Source: Candidatus Latescibacterota bacterium
GTDB lineage: Bacteria > Latescibacterota > UBA2968 > GCA-2709665
Assembly: GCA_030746455.1 (NCBI GenBank)
Contig: JASLMQ010000748.1
Span: 1 to 16,319 of the forward strand
Direction: 5' to 3'
Length of the DNA stretch: 16,319 nucleotides
Shown in pieces: positions 1-6,799 of the stretch; within the stretch, counting starts at the first letter, position 1, and every line of letters begins with the position of its first letter. A model generated the notes under the pieces. The model was not told where the DNA came from and did not search any database. It worked only from the letters and a program-made list of their open reading frames with translations. Made by a program: the position numbers and the translations under genes.

Positions 1-301
1 CGCGGTCGATGAGTCCGAGCGAGTCGTCGTACGCGAAGATCTCCGCCGCGGGAACGGAGGTCCGTTCGCGGAGGCATGCGTGGATCCCAGACTCCTGGCG
101 CATCATGTCCCGCTCGTAGAACACGAACACCGAGTCGCGTGGTGGCGCGATCCGCAGGACAAGCTCCTCTCCGCCAGCCGTCACGAAGTAGGACGTGTTG
201 AACTTGCCGGTCGTGATCGGCTCGGCCGTCACCGGACCGTCCAGGTCCGCCCGGTGACGGCGAACAATGGCCTGCAGGGAGTCGGGGCTGAGGTCGGCCA
301 T
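1..301 (-). CDS. APH-type phosphotransferase, N-terminal part (cut by window edge)
   Basis: The first 100 codons are visible; the rest lies beyond position 1. The N-terminal lobe resembles the aminoglycoside phosphotransferase / choline kinase-like fold (Pfam APH). A Gly-rich strand with T-G-K-F-N-T-S-Y-F-V at residues 31-40 is followed by the nucleotide-lobe strand E-L-V-L-R-I-A-P (46-53), where Arg50 sits at the place of the usual ATP-contacting Lys/Arg. Then comes a helix with Glu70 (Y-E-R-D-M-M-R-Q-E) and the typical V-P-A-A-E-I-F-A-Y-D-D stretch (83-93). The catalytic H-x-D and D-x-D motifs would lie outside the window, so activity cannot be judged. Members phosphorylate small hydroxyl compounds, and the substrate here is unknown. 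The start is 10 bases after the stop of the hydrolase gene. No purine-rich ribosome site precedes it, so it is probably translated by coupling. Confidence 0.8.
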   Translation of the reverse strand, partial: MADLSPDSLQAIVRRHRADLDGPVTAEPITTGKFNTSYFVTAGGEELVLRIAPPRDSVFVFYERDMMRQESGIHACLRERTSVPAAEIFAYDDSLGLIDR

Positions 302-311
302 GGTCAGGAGG

Positions 312-1085
312 CTATTTCGGCAGGCCGGCGATGAGCTCATCCGACGTGAGCGAGTACTTGCCGAACATCTCGAGGATCAGGATGGCGCCCCGCGTCTGCC
401 AAAGCTCCTCGTAGGTCTCGAACGACTCCATGCCCGTCGTGCAGTCCCTGAGCATGATGATCTCGTACCCTCGCTTAGCCATCTCGATGGTACCGTAGTC
501 GCGGGCGAGAATGCAGGCGTTCGTGTTGAACCCGAGGAAGAACAGGAAGAGGATGCCCTTCTGCTTGCAGTACTGGTGCAGCTCCTCGCCCGTGGCGATC
601 ACGGCCTCAGTGTCTGCGGGCATGGCATCTGGGTGGATCTTCAGGTCACCCCGCAGGGTCTCGCGCTCCGGGTCTCGGGCCTCTTTGGGTCGAGCATACT
701 GTGCGTAGTCCTCCGACTTGCTCCTGAACTCCGACGGCGGCCAATCATCGCGGGAGGATGCAGAATCATCACCCTTCTGCTCGAAGCTCACGTAGTTCGG
801 GTGGGCCTTGGCCTGGGGGGGAGAAGGCGCGTGGATGATCTTGAGGCCGGCCTCCCGACAGGCGGCTAGCAGAGGGACGATCTTCCGGTCGATGATTTCG
901 CCGGCACGGGCGTCGGTGTCGATGAGGTAATGCCGGTCCCATACGTCCACGAGGACCAGCGCCGCCTGAGACATCGGGATCTTCCAGTCGAGCGTGGCAT
1001 AGCCGGTGTTGGGCTCGATCCACTCTACGCCCGGATCGACGTGCCAGCGGTAGTAGCGTGGATTGACCTGAATCGTGCGTGCCAT
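312..1085 (-). CDS. Isochorismatase-family cysteine hydrolase
   Basis: A 257-residue alpha/beta hydrolase of the isochorismatase-like superfamily (amidases, nicotinamidases and related enzymes). Strand one gives A-L-V-L-V-D-V-W-D with the expected catalytic Asp47, and the nucleophile Cys191 lies in G-F-N-T-N-A-C-I-L-A-R-D. The lysine that normally completes the Asp-Lys-Cys triad is not obvious: the region before the nucleophile strand reads E-A-V-I-A-T-G-E-E-L-H (160-170). I chose this start because an optimal AAGGAGG (1094-1100) lies eight bases upstream and the domain begins soon after it. A longer in-frame form starting at 1190 (or 1217) would add a hydrophobic leader and is listed separately. 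The gene is followed after 10 bases by the phosphotransferase. The substrate is unknown. Family confident, activity not. Confidence 0.85.
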   Translation of the reverse strand: MARTIQVNPRYYRWHVDPGVEWIEPNTGYATLDWKIPMSQAALVLVDVWDRHYLIDTDARAGEIIDRKIVPLLAACREAGLKIIHAPSPPQAKAHPNYVSFEQKGDDSASSRDDWPPSEFRSKSEDYAQYARPKEARDPERETLRGDLKIHPDAMPADTEAVIATGEELHQYCKQKGILFLFFLGFNTNACILARDYGTIEMAKRGYEIIMLRDCTTGMESFETYEELWQTRGAILILEMFGKYSLTSDELIAGLPK

Positions 1086-1190
1086 AAGGGTTCCCTCCTT
1101 GGTATCTAGGCTCAGTTGTGCGGCGTTCGGAGCGAATACAACGCTCGGAAAGAGGCCGACGATTAACCCAACTGCCATGGTCTTTCGCAT
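1086..1190 (-). other. In-frame signal-peptide-like extension of the hydrolase
   Basis: An in-frame ATG at 1190 would add 35 residues. They begin M-R-K-T, continue with the hydrophobic run A-V-G-L-I-V-G-L-F-P-S-V-V-F-A and end in a polar stretch before the internal start at 1085. It has its own ribosome site, AAGGA (1198-1202), seven bases upstream. A further in-frame ATG lies at 1217. The layout looks like a Sec signal peptide, but no textbook A-x-A cleavage site is clear. F-A-P-N-A-A-Q offers only poor options, and proline would occupy +1 after F-A. The strong AAGGAGG of the inner start lies inside this segment, so both a cytoplasmic and an exported form are conceivable. Confidence 0.45.
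1094..1100 (-). promoter_or_regulatory. Strong Shine-Dalgarno site deciding the hydrolase start
   Basis: On the minus strand AAGGAGG stands eight bases before the ATG at 1085. This is the best ribosome site near this gene and is the reason for choosing the shorter form. Confidence 0.65.
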
Positions 1191-1274
1191 GGTGGTTTCC
1201 TTGCTGAAGGTAAGCATTGGGGCCGCGTGGTGTGGCGTTCTGTCGCCCTTTCCGCCTTCGCCTCCACCTACGCT

Positions 1275-1310
1275 GAAGCTTCGGTGGACAGGAAGGCTAC
1301 GGCGGACAGG
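1275..1310. repeat. Two imperfect 18-base tandem repeats
   Basis: Two adjacent 18-base units (1275-1292 and 1293-1310) match at 14 of 18 positions and share the ending CGG(T/C)GGACAGG. They lie in the spacer between the GH4 gene and the hydrolase. They look like short dispersed intergenic repeats, but only a genome-wide search could show whether they recur. Confidence 0.5.
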
Positions 1311-1346
1311 CCGGGGCTCGTTCTTGCTTCGCCTCGCGGGGATCCC

Positions 1347-1366
1347 CCCGGGGCTGACGCCCCGGG
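1347..1366. repeat. GC-rich perfect hairpin (8-bp stem)
   Basis: CCCGGGGC (1347-1354) and GCCCCGGG (1359-1366) form an uninterrupted eight-base-pair stem around the loop TGAC. Together with the smaller hairpin beside it, it lies just downstream of the GH4 stop codon. It could stabilise the 3' end of that transcript or be a copy of a dispersed intergenic element. There is no T-run on either side, so it is not a canonical Rho-independent terminator. Confidence 0.6.
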
Positions 1367-1378
1367 CTATTGACTACC

Positions 1379-1391
1379 GCCCCTTCGGGGC
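1379..1391 (-). terminator. Small GC hairpin after the GH4 stop (terminator-like, no T-run)
   Basis: GCCCC and GGGGC form a five-base-pair stem around a three-base loop, ending six bases downstream of the GH4 stop codon. It lies next to the larger hairpin at 1347-1366. The position suits the end of the upstream operon, but the lack of a following U-tract makes intrinsic termination doubtful. It may equally be part of an intergenic repeat. Confidence 0.35.
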
Positions 1392-1396
1392 TCCGT

Positions 1397-2779
1397 CTAC
1401 CCGTTGGGGAAGAAGTTGGGGAGGTGGGGGCGCTGGGCCTCCAGAAGCTCCTCGCCCATCTTCCGGGCGACTTCGGGATCGGTTACCGCGCCGTCGGCGA
1501 GCAGCGCCTCGACAAAGAGGCCCCGGTCGCCGGTGAGTGCGGCCTCGACAGTCAGGCGCGTGGCTGAAATCCGTCGCGTGATGATGGCGGCCAACGAAGC
1601 GGGGAAGTCGAGTATCTGCACCGGGCGAAGCCCGCCGGCGGTGGCCACGGCAGGGATCTCGAGGACCGCGTCATCCGGAAGGTTGGGGACCGCGCCTCGG
1701 TTTGGCACGTTGGCTGCGAACATCTCCCGTGTGTCTCCCTGGATGGCTTTGAGGATTCCGAGCAGCTGCTCGTGTTCGCCCACGGTTCGCTCGAGGATCC
1801 GTTCGTCCAGGGCCTGCTCCCCGCGTGCTTGGGCCCGCATACTTGCGTAGGTCCGATCCCCACGCGCGATCGTCTCCTCCATTGAGAAGACGTCGACGCC
1901 AAGCGTCTTGGCTTCGTAGGCTCCCCCGGGGAATCGCTCGGGAAAGAACTCCACCACGTGGCGATCGTTGACGGCGGGGTAGGCACCGTAGGCATCGAAG
2001 AGCGACCAGGAGAAGGGATTCTCGGATGCGTTGAAGGCCTCGGACCACCCGCCCAACTCGGGGAACGCCTGACGCAGCGCCTCTTCGTCGGTGGCCTCAC
2101 CCCGATCCGAGGTCAGCCTGGCCCGGACCAGCGGCCAGGCGTTCCGCCCCTTCCATCGAAGATCCAGCATGAAGGTCAGGTGGTTTAGTCCCACGAAGAG
2201 GGAGGTCACCTCCTGGGGCGGAGCGCCGATGAAGGACGCGAGCTGCCGCTCGACGCCGAACACCCCGTGACATAACCCTATCACCGGTACGCCGGTCGCC
2301 TTCCGGATCGCCCAGCAGTTGGCCGTCATGGGATTCCCGTAGTTGAAGAACCACGCGTTTGGGCAGAGGACGCCCACATCGCCCGCGATGTCTACCATTG
2401 CCGGAATCATGCGCATGGCGCGGGAGATGCCACCGGGCATTACCGTGTCGCCCACGGGCTGGTGGACCCCGTACTTGCGCGGGATCGAGACATCGGCCTC
2501 CCAGCTCCTTCGTCCACCCACTCCGACCGTCGTGACCACCACGCCCGCACCTGGTAGGATGTCCCTTCGGTCGGTCGATGCCTGCACCGGGATGTCCACG
2601 CCCCGTGCCGCGATCATCCGACTGCTGAGTCCCTCGGCCGTTTCCAGGGCCTCTGGAGACACGTCGACGAGGCCGAGATCCCACGGTCCGAGCTCGGGAG
2701 ACAGGATGAGGTCCGCGACGAGTCCGCGGGTGAACGAGGCGCTTCCCGCGCCTATGAGAACGATCTTCCTTCGAGTCAT
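1397..2779 (-). CDS. Glycoside hydrolase family 4, probable alpha-glucuronidase/galacturonidase type
   Basis: A 460-residue protein, the usual length for GH4. These enzymes cleave glycosides by an NAD+- and divalent-metal-dependent oxidation-elimination route. The Rossmann start I-V-L-I-G-A-G-S-A-S-F (6-16) binds NAD. F-N-Y-G-N-P (145-150) is the family's substrate-pocket signature. Cys170 in G-L-C-H-G-V and His200 in G-L-N-H-L are the expected metal ligands, and N-D-R-H-V-V-E-F-F-P (271-280) is the conserved downstream block. In GH4 the residues after the metal Cys track specificity, and CHG has been associated with alpha-glucuronidases. This supports a uronic-acid substrate but is only a prediction. 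The start follows AGGAG by seven bases. The gene begins 17 bases after the sulfatase stop, so the two are very likely co-transcribed. No signal peptide is visible, as expected for a cytoplasmic NAD enzyme. Confidence 0.92.
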   Translation of the reverse strand: MTRRKIVLIGAGSASFTRGLVADLILSPELGPWDLGLVDVSPEALETAEGLSSRMIAARGVDIPVQASTDRRDILPGAGVVVTTVGVGGRRSWEADVSIPRKYGVHQPVGDTVMPGGISRAMRMIPAMVDIAGDVGVLCPNAWFFNYGNPMTANCWAIRKATGVPVIGLCHGVFGVERQLASFIGAPPQEVTSLFVGLNHLTFMLDLRWKGRNAWPLVRARLTSDRGEATDEEALRQAFPELGGWSEAFNASENPFSWSLFDAYGAYPAVNDRHVVEFFPERFPGGAYEAKTLGVDVFSMEETIARGDRTYASMRAQARGEQALDERILERTVGEHEQLLGILKAIQGDTREMFAANVPNRGAVPNLPDDAVLEIPAVATAGGLRPVQILDFPASLAAIITRRISATRLTVEAALTGDRGLFVEALLADGAVTDPEVARKMGEELLEAQRPHLPNFFPNG

Positions 2780-2796
2780 AAAGCAGCTCCTGAGCG

Positions 2797-4266
2797 TCAA
2801 TAGATGTGCCTCACCTGCTTGAAGACCCCGAGCATCGAGTCGTTGACCCGCTCCATGTGGGACTCCATGAGGACCATGAGCTCCTCCTGCTTGTCTTGGT
2901 ACTCGGACAGCCCGAACAGGTTGTTCAGTTCGTGGGGATCCTTCTGCAGGTCGTAGAGCTCGCCCATATCCGCCTGGCTGAAGACGAATTTGTGGGTCCT
3001 GGTGCGCACCATCCGGGAGGGATGTCTCTGGATTTGGGCGCTGAACTGGCAGTATGCACTGTCCCGTCTGGTGCTCTCCTCTCGACCCATCAGCAGCGGC
3101 AGGATGCTCTGCGTGTCGGGCTGTTCCTCGACCTCCAGGCCGGCGGCCTCTACCAAGCTGGGGAACAGATCCTGCATGTAGACGAACTCGTCGACGACGC
3201 CCCCGGGGCGGGTGCATTCCGGGTGGACGCCGATCAAGGGGAGTCGGAAGCACTCGTCGTCGAAGTATGGGCCCTTCTCGAACAGCTTGTGGGCCCCCAT
3301 GTTGTCACCGTGGTCGGTGGAAAAGAGGATTATGGTGTCATCCGTCAGCCCTAGCCGATCCAGAGCTCCCAGCATGCGACCCACCAGATCGTCGATCATC
3401 GTCACGTACCCCCAGTACCTGGCGACGATCTCCTGCCATGCCTCCCAGTTGTCCGGATCGATCCCCCAGTACCTGGAGACCAGGGTCTGCGCGTAGGGAC
3501 GGCGCCTCAAGTCGTCCTTGAAGGCGGGGTCTTCGGGGATGGACCGCGGATCGTACATCGAGTAGTATGGCTCAGGCACGATGCAGGGGCTGTGAGGGCC
3601 CCAGAAGTTCGCCCACATGAAGAAGGGCTCATCCCGCTGCGCGAAGTGCTCCAGGTGCTCGATGGTCTCGGACGCTACCAAGGCCTCGAAGTTGTGGTCG
3701 ATCCCGCCGGCGTGCAGTCCCGCCAGCTCACGGTCGCGCAAATCGGGGTTGCCGGTGCCGTAGATGCCCTTCAGCAGCGCCGGCGGCTCCAGTTCTTTCT
3801 CCCGCAGGTAGTCGAGATAGTTCTGGGAGATGAGGGAGTCCTCGCTGGGGCCGGTCTTCACCCCCGGCATGTTGGCGTTGTTGGCCGGGTAGCCGTAGCC
3901 CGGAAAGTCGCGCGTGCAGCGGAATCCCCACTCACTCGGGGGCCGGTTGTTGTCCACGTGCCACTTGCCCGAGTACCCCAGTTGATACCCCGTCCTGGGC
4001 AGTTCGGTGGCCAGGTTCGGCAGCGACCGATCCAGCCTCCCCCCATTCGTCTCTACGCCGGTGATGTGGCCGTACCGGCCGGTGAAGAGCCCCGCGCGCG
4101 AGGGTGCACAGGGGCTGATCAGCGGATAGGCATGGTCGAAGCGGATGCCCCGCTGCGCCAGGCCGTCGATGTGGGGGGTCTGACACTGGGGAGCGCCGTA
4201 GCACCCCACGGTATCGCGGCGGTGCTGGTCCGTGAGGATGAGAAGCACGTTCGGCCGGTCCTTCAT
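2797..4266 (-). CDS. Sulfatase (family S1, formylglycine type)
   Basis: A 489-residue sulfatase of the alkaline-phosphatase fold that hydrolyses sulfate esters. Residues N-V-L-L-I-L-T-D-Q-H-R (6-16) supply metal-binding Asp13. Cys53 lies in C-A-P-S-R-A-G-L-F-T-G-R (53-64), the C-x-P-S-R signature whose Cys is converted to formylglycine. G-Y-S-G-K-W-H (97-103) provides Lys101 and His103. G-P-H-S-P (223-227) provides His225. F-S-T-D-H-G-D (315-321) provides the second metal pair Asp318/His319, followed by Lys327. All catalytic positions appear intact. The protein starts directly with the first strand and has no signal peptide, unlike many secreted S1 enzymes, which suggests a cytoplasmic enzyme acting on imported sulfated oligosaccharides. 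It needs a formylglycine-generating or anSME-type maturase encoded elsewhere. AGGAGG precedes the ATG by five bases. It sits between the epimerase and GH4 genes in the same operon. Confidence 0.95.
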   Translation of the reverse strand: MKDRPNVLLILTDQHRRDTVGCYGAPQCQTPHIDGLAQRGIRFDHAYPLISPCAPSRAGLFTGRYGHITGVETNGGRLDRSLPNLATELPRTGYQLGYSGKWHVDNNRPPSEWGFRCTRDFPGYGYPANNANMPGVKTGPSEDSLISQNYLDYLREKELEPPALLKGIYGTGNPDLRDRELAGLHAGGIDHNFEALVASETIEHLEHFAQRDEPFFMWANFWGPHSPCIVPEPYYSMYDPRSIPEDPAFKDDLRRRPYAQTLVSRYWGIDPDNWEAWQEIVARYWGYVTMIDDLVGRMLGALDRLGLTDDTIILFSTDHGDNMGAHKLFEKGPYFDDECFRLPLIGVHPECTRPGGVVDEFVYMQDLFPSLVEAAGLEVEEQPDTQSILPLLMGREESTRRDSAYCQFSAQIQRHPSRMVRTRTHKFVFSQADMGELYDLQKDPHELNNLFGLSEYQDKQEELMVLMESHMERVNDSMLGVFKQVRHIY

Positions 4267-4289
4267 ATCCGCCTCCTGTTCCCCTGGTG

Positions 4290-5150
4290 CTAGGCCTGGG
4301 TAGGCTGCCAGCCGATCGATTCGAGGTAGTCCGAAAAGGACACCTCGGGCTGCCAGCCGAGGACTGTGCGAGCACGTTCGATTCGCGTGACGGGCCAGAA
4401 GAAGTTGTGGGTGAGCTCCACGTCGGCGGCCCGCAGGACCTCCGATGCGCCCGGCCAGTAGCGATCGACCACCGGGGCCGGGTCGCTGGCGGACTGGACG
4501 ATGTCGGCGTTGGTGAGCGGCGTCTCCGGGCCGATGTGCAGGACGTTGAATGCGAGGTCATCCCGATCCACAGCCAGGAGATTGGCCCTGGCCACGTCGT
4601 CAGGCACGATGAAACGGCACAGAAGGTGTGGCGTGAGGGCGGGCTCGTCTCCGAACCACATGTAGCGCAACGCGGTGAAGGATATGCCGTGGTGGCGCTG
4701 GTAGTACTGCCCGAGCAGCTCGCATTGCCACTTGTTCAGGGGGTAGACCCAATCGGGGTTCGGTGGCGTGGTTTCGTCCACCACGGCCATTCCCGAGCTG
4801 TCCCAGAGACGCCCGATAACCACCTCCATGGTGGAGGAGAACGCCACCCTCCGGACGTTCAGCTCATCGGCCAGCTCCAAGAGTCCCTGCAGGCCCAGCA
4901 CGTTGACCTCGGTGAACTGGCGAGGCGTGTGGATTTCGCGGTGCCCGCCGTGACACGCAGCCGTGTGGATGAGGGCGTCGCAGCCGGACATGAGATCGCG
5001 CATCAGAGCGACATCGGTGAAGGTGCCCTCCTGGACCTCTGCATCGTCTCCGGGCGCGATGTCCACGCACACAAACTCGTGCTTCTTAGCACCGACGCGC
5101 CGTACTGCGCGGCCGAGGCATCCCGCAGCACCCGTGAGTAGGATTCGCAT
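4290..5150 (-). CDS. NAD-dependent epimerase/dehydratase (extended SDR)
   Basis: A 286-residue extended short-chain dehydrogenase/reductase of the sugar epimerase/dehydratase kind. The N terminus reads M-R-I-L-L-T-G-A-A-G-C-L-G with the NAD-binding G-x-x-G-x-x-G at 7-13. The catalytic set is S-S-T around 105-107 and Y-x-x-x-K as Y-P-L-N-K (136-140). The C-terminal stretch G-W-Q-P-E-V-S-F matches the usual end of such enzymes. Nucleotide-sugar epimerase, uronate dehydrogenase and related activities all remain possible. AAGGAGG lies close upstream of the start at 5150, 35 bases after the methyltransferase stop. The reading frame is open further upstream only because the preceding gene is frameshifted into it. 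I place the start at 5150 from the ribosome site and the start of the Rossmann motif. It precedes the sulfatase by 23 bases. Confidence 0.88.
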   Translation of the reverse strand: MRILLTGAAGCLGRAVRRVGAKKHEFVCVDIAPGDDAEVQEGTFTDVALMRDLMSGCDALIHTAACHGGHREIHTPRQFTEVNVLGLQGLLELADELNVRRVAFSSTMEVVIGRLWDSSGMAVVDETTPPNPDWVYPLNKWQCELLGQYYQRHHGISFTALRYMWFGDEPALTPHLLCRFIVPDDVARANLLAVDRDDLAFNVLHIGPETPLTNADIVQSASDPAPVVDRYWPGASEVLRAADVELTHNFFWPVTRIERARTVLGWQPEVSFSDYLESIGWQPTQA

Positions 5151-5185
5151 TCTCTCCCTCCTTGCATCTGCTCCGCGCAGGATGT

Positions 5186-6623
5186 CTACCCAAGGTATTT
5201 CTTCGCTGACGCCACGATCTTGTCGAGCTCCCTTTCCACATCGTCGTCGAGCGGCTCCGGCTCGTGCTCGTTCAGGATCCTGTCCTTCTCCGCAATACAC
5301 CGCTCTTGCATGTCCGAGGCGCCCTGGTCGATCCAGTTCGACCAGTACCTCCCGGTCAAGCAGCGACGGGAACCACAGCTCTTCGAGGAAATGCTCGACG
5401 GTGTGCATCTCGCCGAGGAAGCTTCCGTCCTGTCCAACCGATCGGATGACGTCAAGCCCCAGCGTCTCGTCCGTGACCTCGAATCCCCGCAGGAGCCGCT
5501 CGATGTAGGCCACGATCTCGTGCTGCATCACAAGCATCGAGAGAGAGGTGCCCTGGTCCACACCGCAGATCCCCAGGTGGCCGAAGATGTCGGCCCCCGC
5601 CAGCGCGCCCGACAGGAGCGTCATCCCCGCCTCCATGCCCGCCTGGGCATCGGGGACCTTGCTGTCGGTGAGGCCCACGTTGATGTAGACCGGTAGTCCG
5701 TAGTGCTTTCCCATCTGAGTCATGGCGACCGCCATCAGGGCCTGCTCGGGTCCAGCGAAGATCAACTGGGTGGTCCGCATGTCGAAGGCGTGGGGAATGC
5801 CGCCATAGCACACGGCGTTGCCCGGGTTGATGAGTTGAGTGATGACGACGCCCGCCAGGATCTCCGCGTTTTCCTGGGCGAGTGTCCCGGCAAGCGAGCC
5901 CGGCCCCGTGGCGCCCACCTGGGCCATCGGGCCGATGGGCACGGGTAGGGACAACCGCGAGGTCTCGAACAGGAGATCCAGCCCTTCGAATGGAAACTTC
6001 AGCGGGCTGATCGGCTCCAGGAAGGGGTAGGCCAGTGGGAGACGGGCCGCCTCGTCTTCGCTGCTTCGAACGGCAGCCATCGCCTCCAGGACGAAGCGTG
6101 CCGATGCACGATCGTGGAACCAGAAGTGGATCGGCTTCGTGGTGTTCTTCAGCTGAGCCGCGGCAACGGCAACGCAACGGTAGGATACGGGGATCTCGTG
6201 CGGGTCGGCCATCGAACCGACGAGGTTGATGTGGGGAAGGGCGTCCGCCAGCCGTGTGGCGGTTGCCACGTCCTCAAGCGATGCGTAGCGCCGTTCCTTG
6301 CATGTGTCGTCGACCCAGAGGGCCTCCCCGCCGACGGAATTATAGTTGCGTTCACCGACCCCGTACCGGGCCTGGTTGCTCCGATCGCGTCCATAGAGGG
6401 TGAAGGTCTTGCCAGCTCGGTCGATCGACTCGGAGACGATCCGTTCCGGGACCTTCACGATTCCGGAGTCGTTGTCGACAGAAGCGCCGGCCGCCTCGAA
6501 CAGCCTCAAGACCTCCGGATGAGGGAGCCGAACGCCGATCGTATCGAGAATCTCGATCGACGCGGCGTGGATGCGGGCGATGTCGCGGTCGCTAAGGACC
6601 CTAAGGATTTCTGGGCCTGCCAT
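5186..6623 (-). CDS. MttB-family (trimethylamine/betaine-type) methyltransferase, frameshifted near the C terminus
   Basis: About 478 residues once one extra base is removed, a normal length for the MttB superfamily. These TIM-barrel enzymes move a methyl group from a quaternary or tertiary amine to a corrinoid protein. Recognisable blocks include the start L-S-D-R-D-I-A-R-I-H-A-A-S, the N-S-V-G-G-E-A region near residue 95, T-D-S-K-V-P-D-A-Q-A-G around 315-325, and G-A-D-I-F-G-H-L-G. There is no in-frame UAG inside the body, so it is not a pyrrolysine-type TMA methyltransferase but of the MtgB-like class whose substrates vary. The frame breaks at about codon 423. Past it, the family's usual tail resumes in another frame (D-M-Q-E-R-C, then E-H-E-P-E-P-L-D-D-D-V) and stops at 5186. 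No corrinoid protein or reactivase gene lies nearby. The role in a glycan operon is unclear. Confidence 0.87.
5348..5356 (-). other. Apparent +1 frameshift site in the methyltransferase gene
   Basis: On the minus strand the run CCGGGAGG carries one G more than needed. With one G of 5351-5353 removed the protein reads S-L-L-D-R-R-Y-W-S-N-W-I-D-Q-G, joining the two halves of a typical MttB C terminus. As given, the first frame instead runs without a stop into the epimerase gene and makes a 777-residue apparent fusion. It could be a real mutation or a sequence error in a G run. Confidence 0.75.
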
Positions 6624-6680
6624 GGTTACCCCTGATTGAGGCTGGCGACCTCGCCGGATGGTAGAAACCAGCTCTCAGCG

Positions 6681-6690
6681 GACAGCTGTC
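6681..6690. repeat. Perfect 10-base palindrome GACAGCTGTC
   Basis: A self-complementary ten-mer in the spacer upstream of the methyltransferase gene, overlapping a short CAGCTG direct repeat. It could be an operator half-site pair, but a palindrome of this size is not rare by chance. Confidence 0.35.
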
Positions 6691-6702
6691 AGCTGAAGCC
6701 AC

Positions 6703-6735
6703 CCAATGGTCGCGTGCAACGACGACACCCATTGG
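6703..6735. repeat. Inverted repeat CCAATGG / CCATTGG
   Basis: Seven-base arms (6703-6709 and 6729-6735) are separated by 19 bases, about 90 bases upstream of the methyltransferase start. The spacing of the arms is about 2.5 helical turns, compatible with a dimeric regulator site or a loose hairpin. The function is unknown. Confidence 0.35.
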
Positions 6736-6799
6736 AACAGCACAAGCGTGGTCTCCCCGGCTCAGGCTGAAGGCTGAGCGCCGGCCCTCGTCTGGTATC

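Larger units (their letters stand above)
6624..6799. other. Spacer between the lyase and methyltransferase genes
   Basis: This 176-base gap is the only sizeable break between genes in the upper part of the window and is the natural place for a promoter of the methyltransferase-to-GH4 operon. I see no convincing -35/-10 pair and no terminator with a T-run. It holds a perfect ten-base palindrome (6681-6690), an inverted repeat of CCAATGG (6703-6709 / 6729-6735) and the short mirror CTCAG/CTGAG pair near 6761-6778. Confidence 0.5.

Noticed and set aside
1261..1396. CRISPR array
   Set aside because: There are only two adjacent imperfect repeats with no spacers between them, so it is not an array.
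2780..3253. N-terminal extension of the GH4 protein by 158 residues
   Set aside because: The extra codons overlap the sulfatase gene in another frame and are low-complexity. The GH4 Rossmann motif begins right after the ATG at 2779, which has a good ribosome site.
4290..6623. A 777-residue methyltransferase-epimerase fusion protein
   Set aside because: The stretch between the two domains is junk in this frame, while the neighbouring frame holds the normal MttB tail and stop. The epimerase has its own strong ribosome site. A one-base error or mutation explains the apparent fusion.
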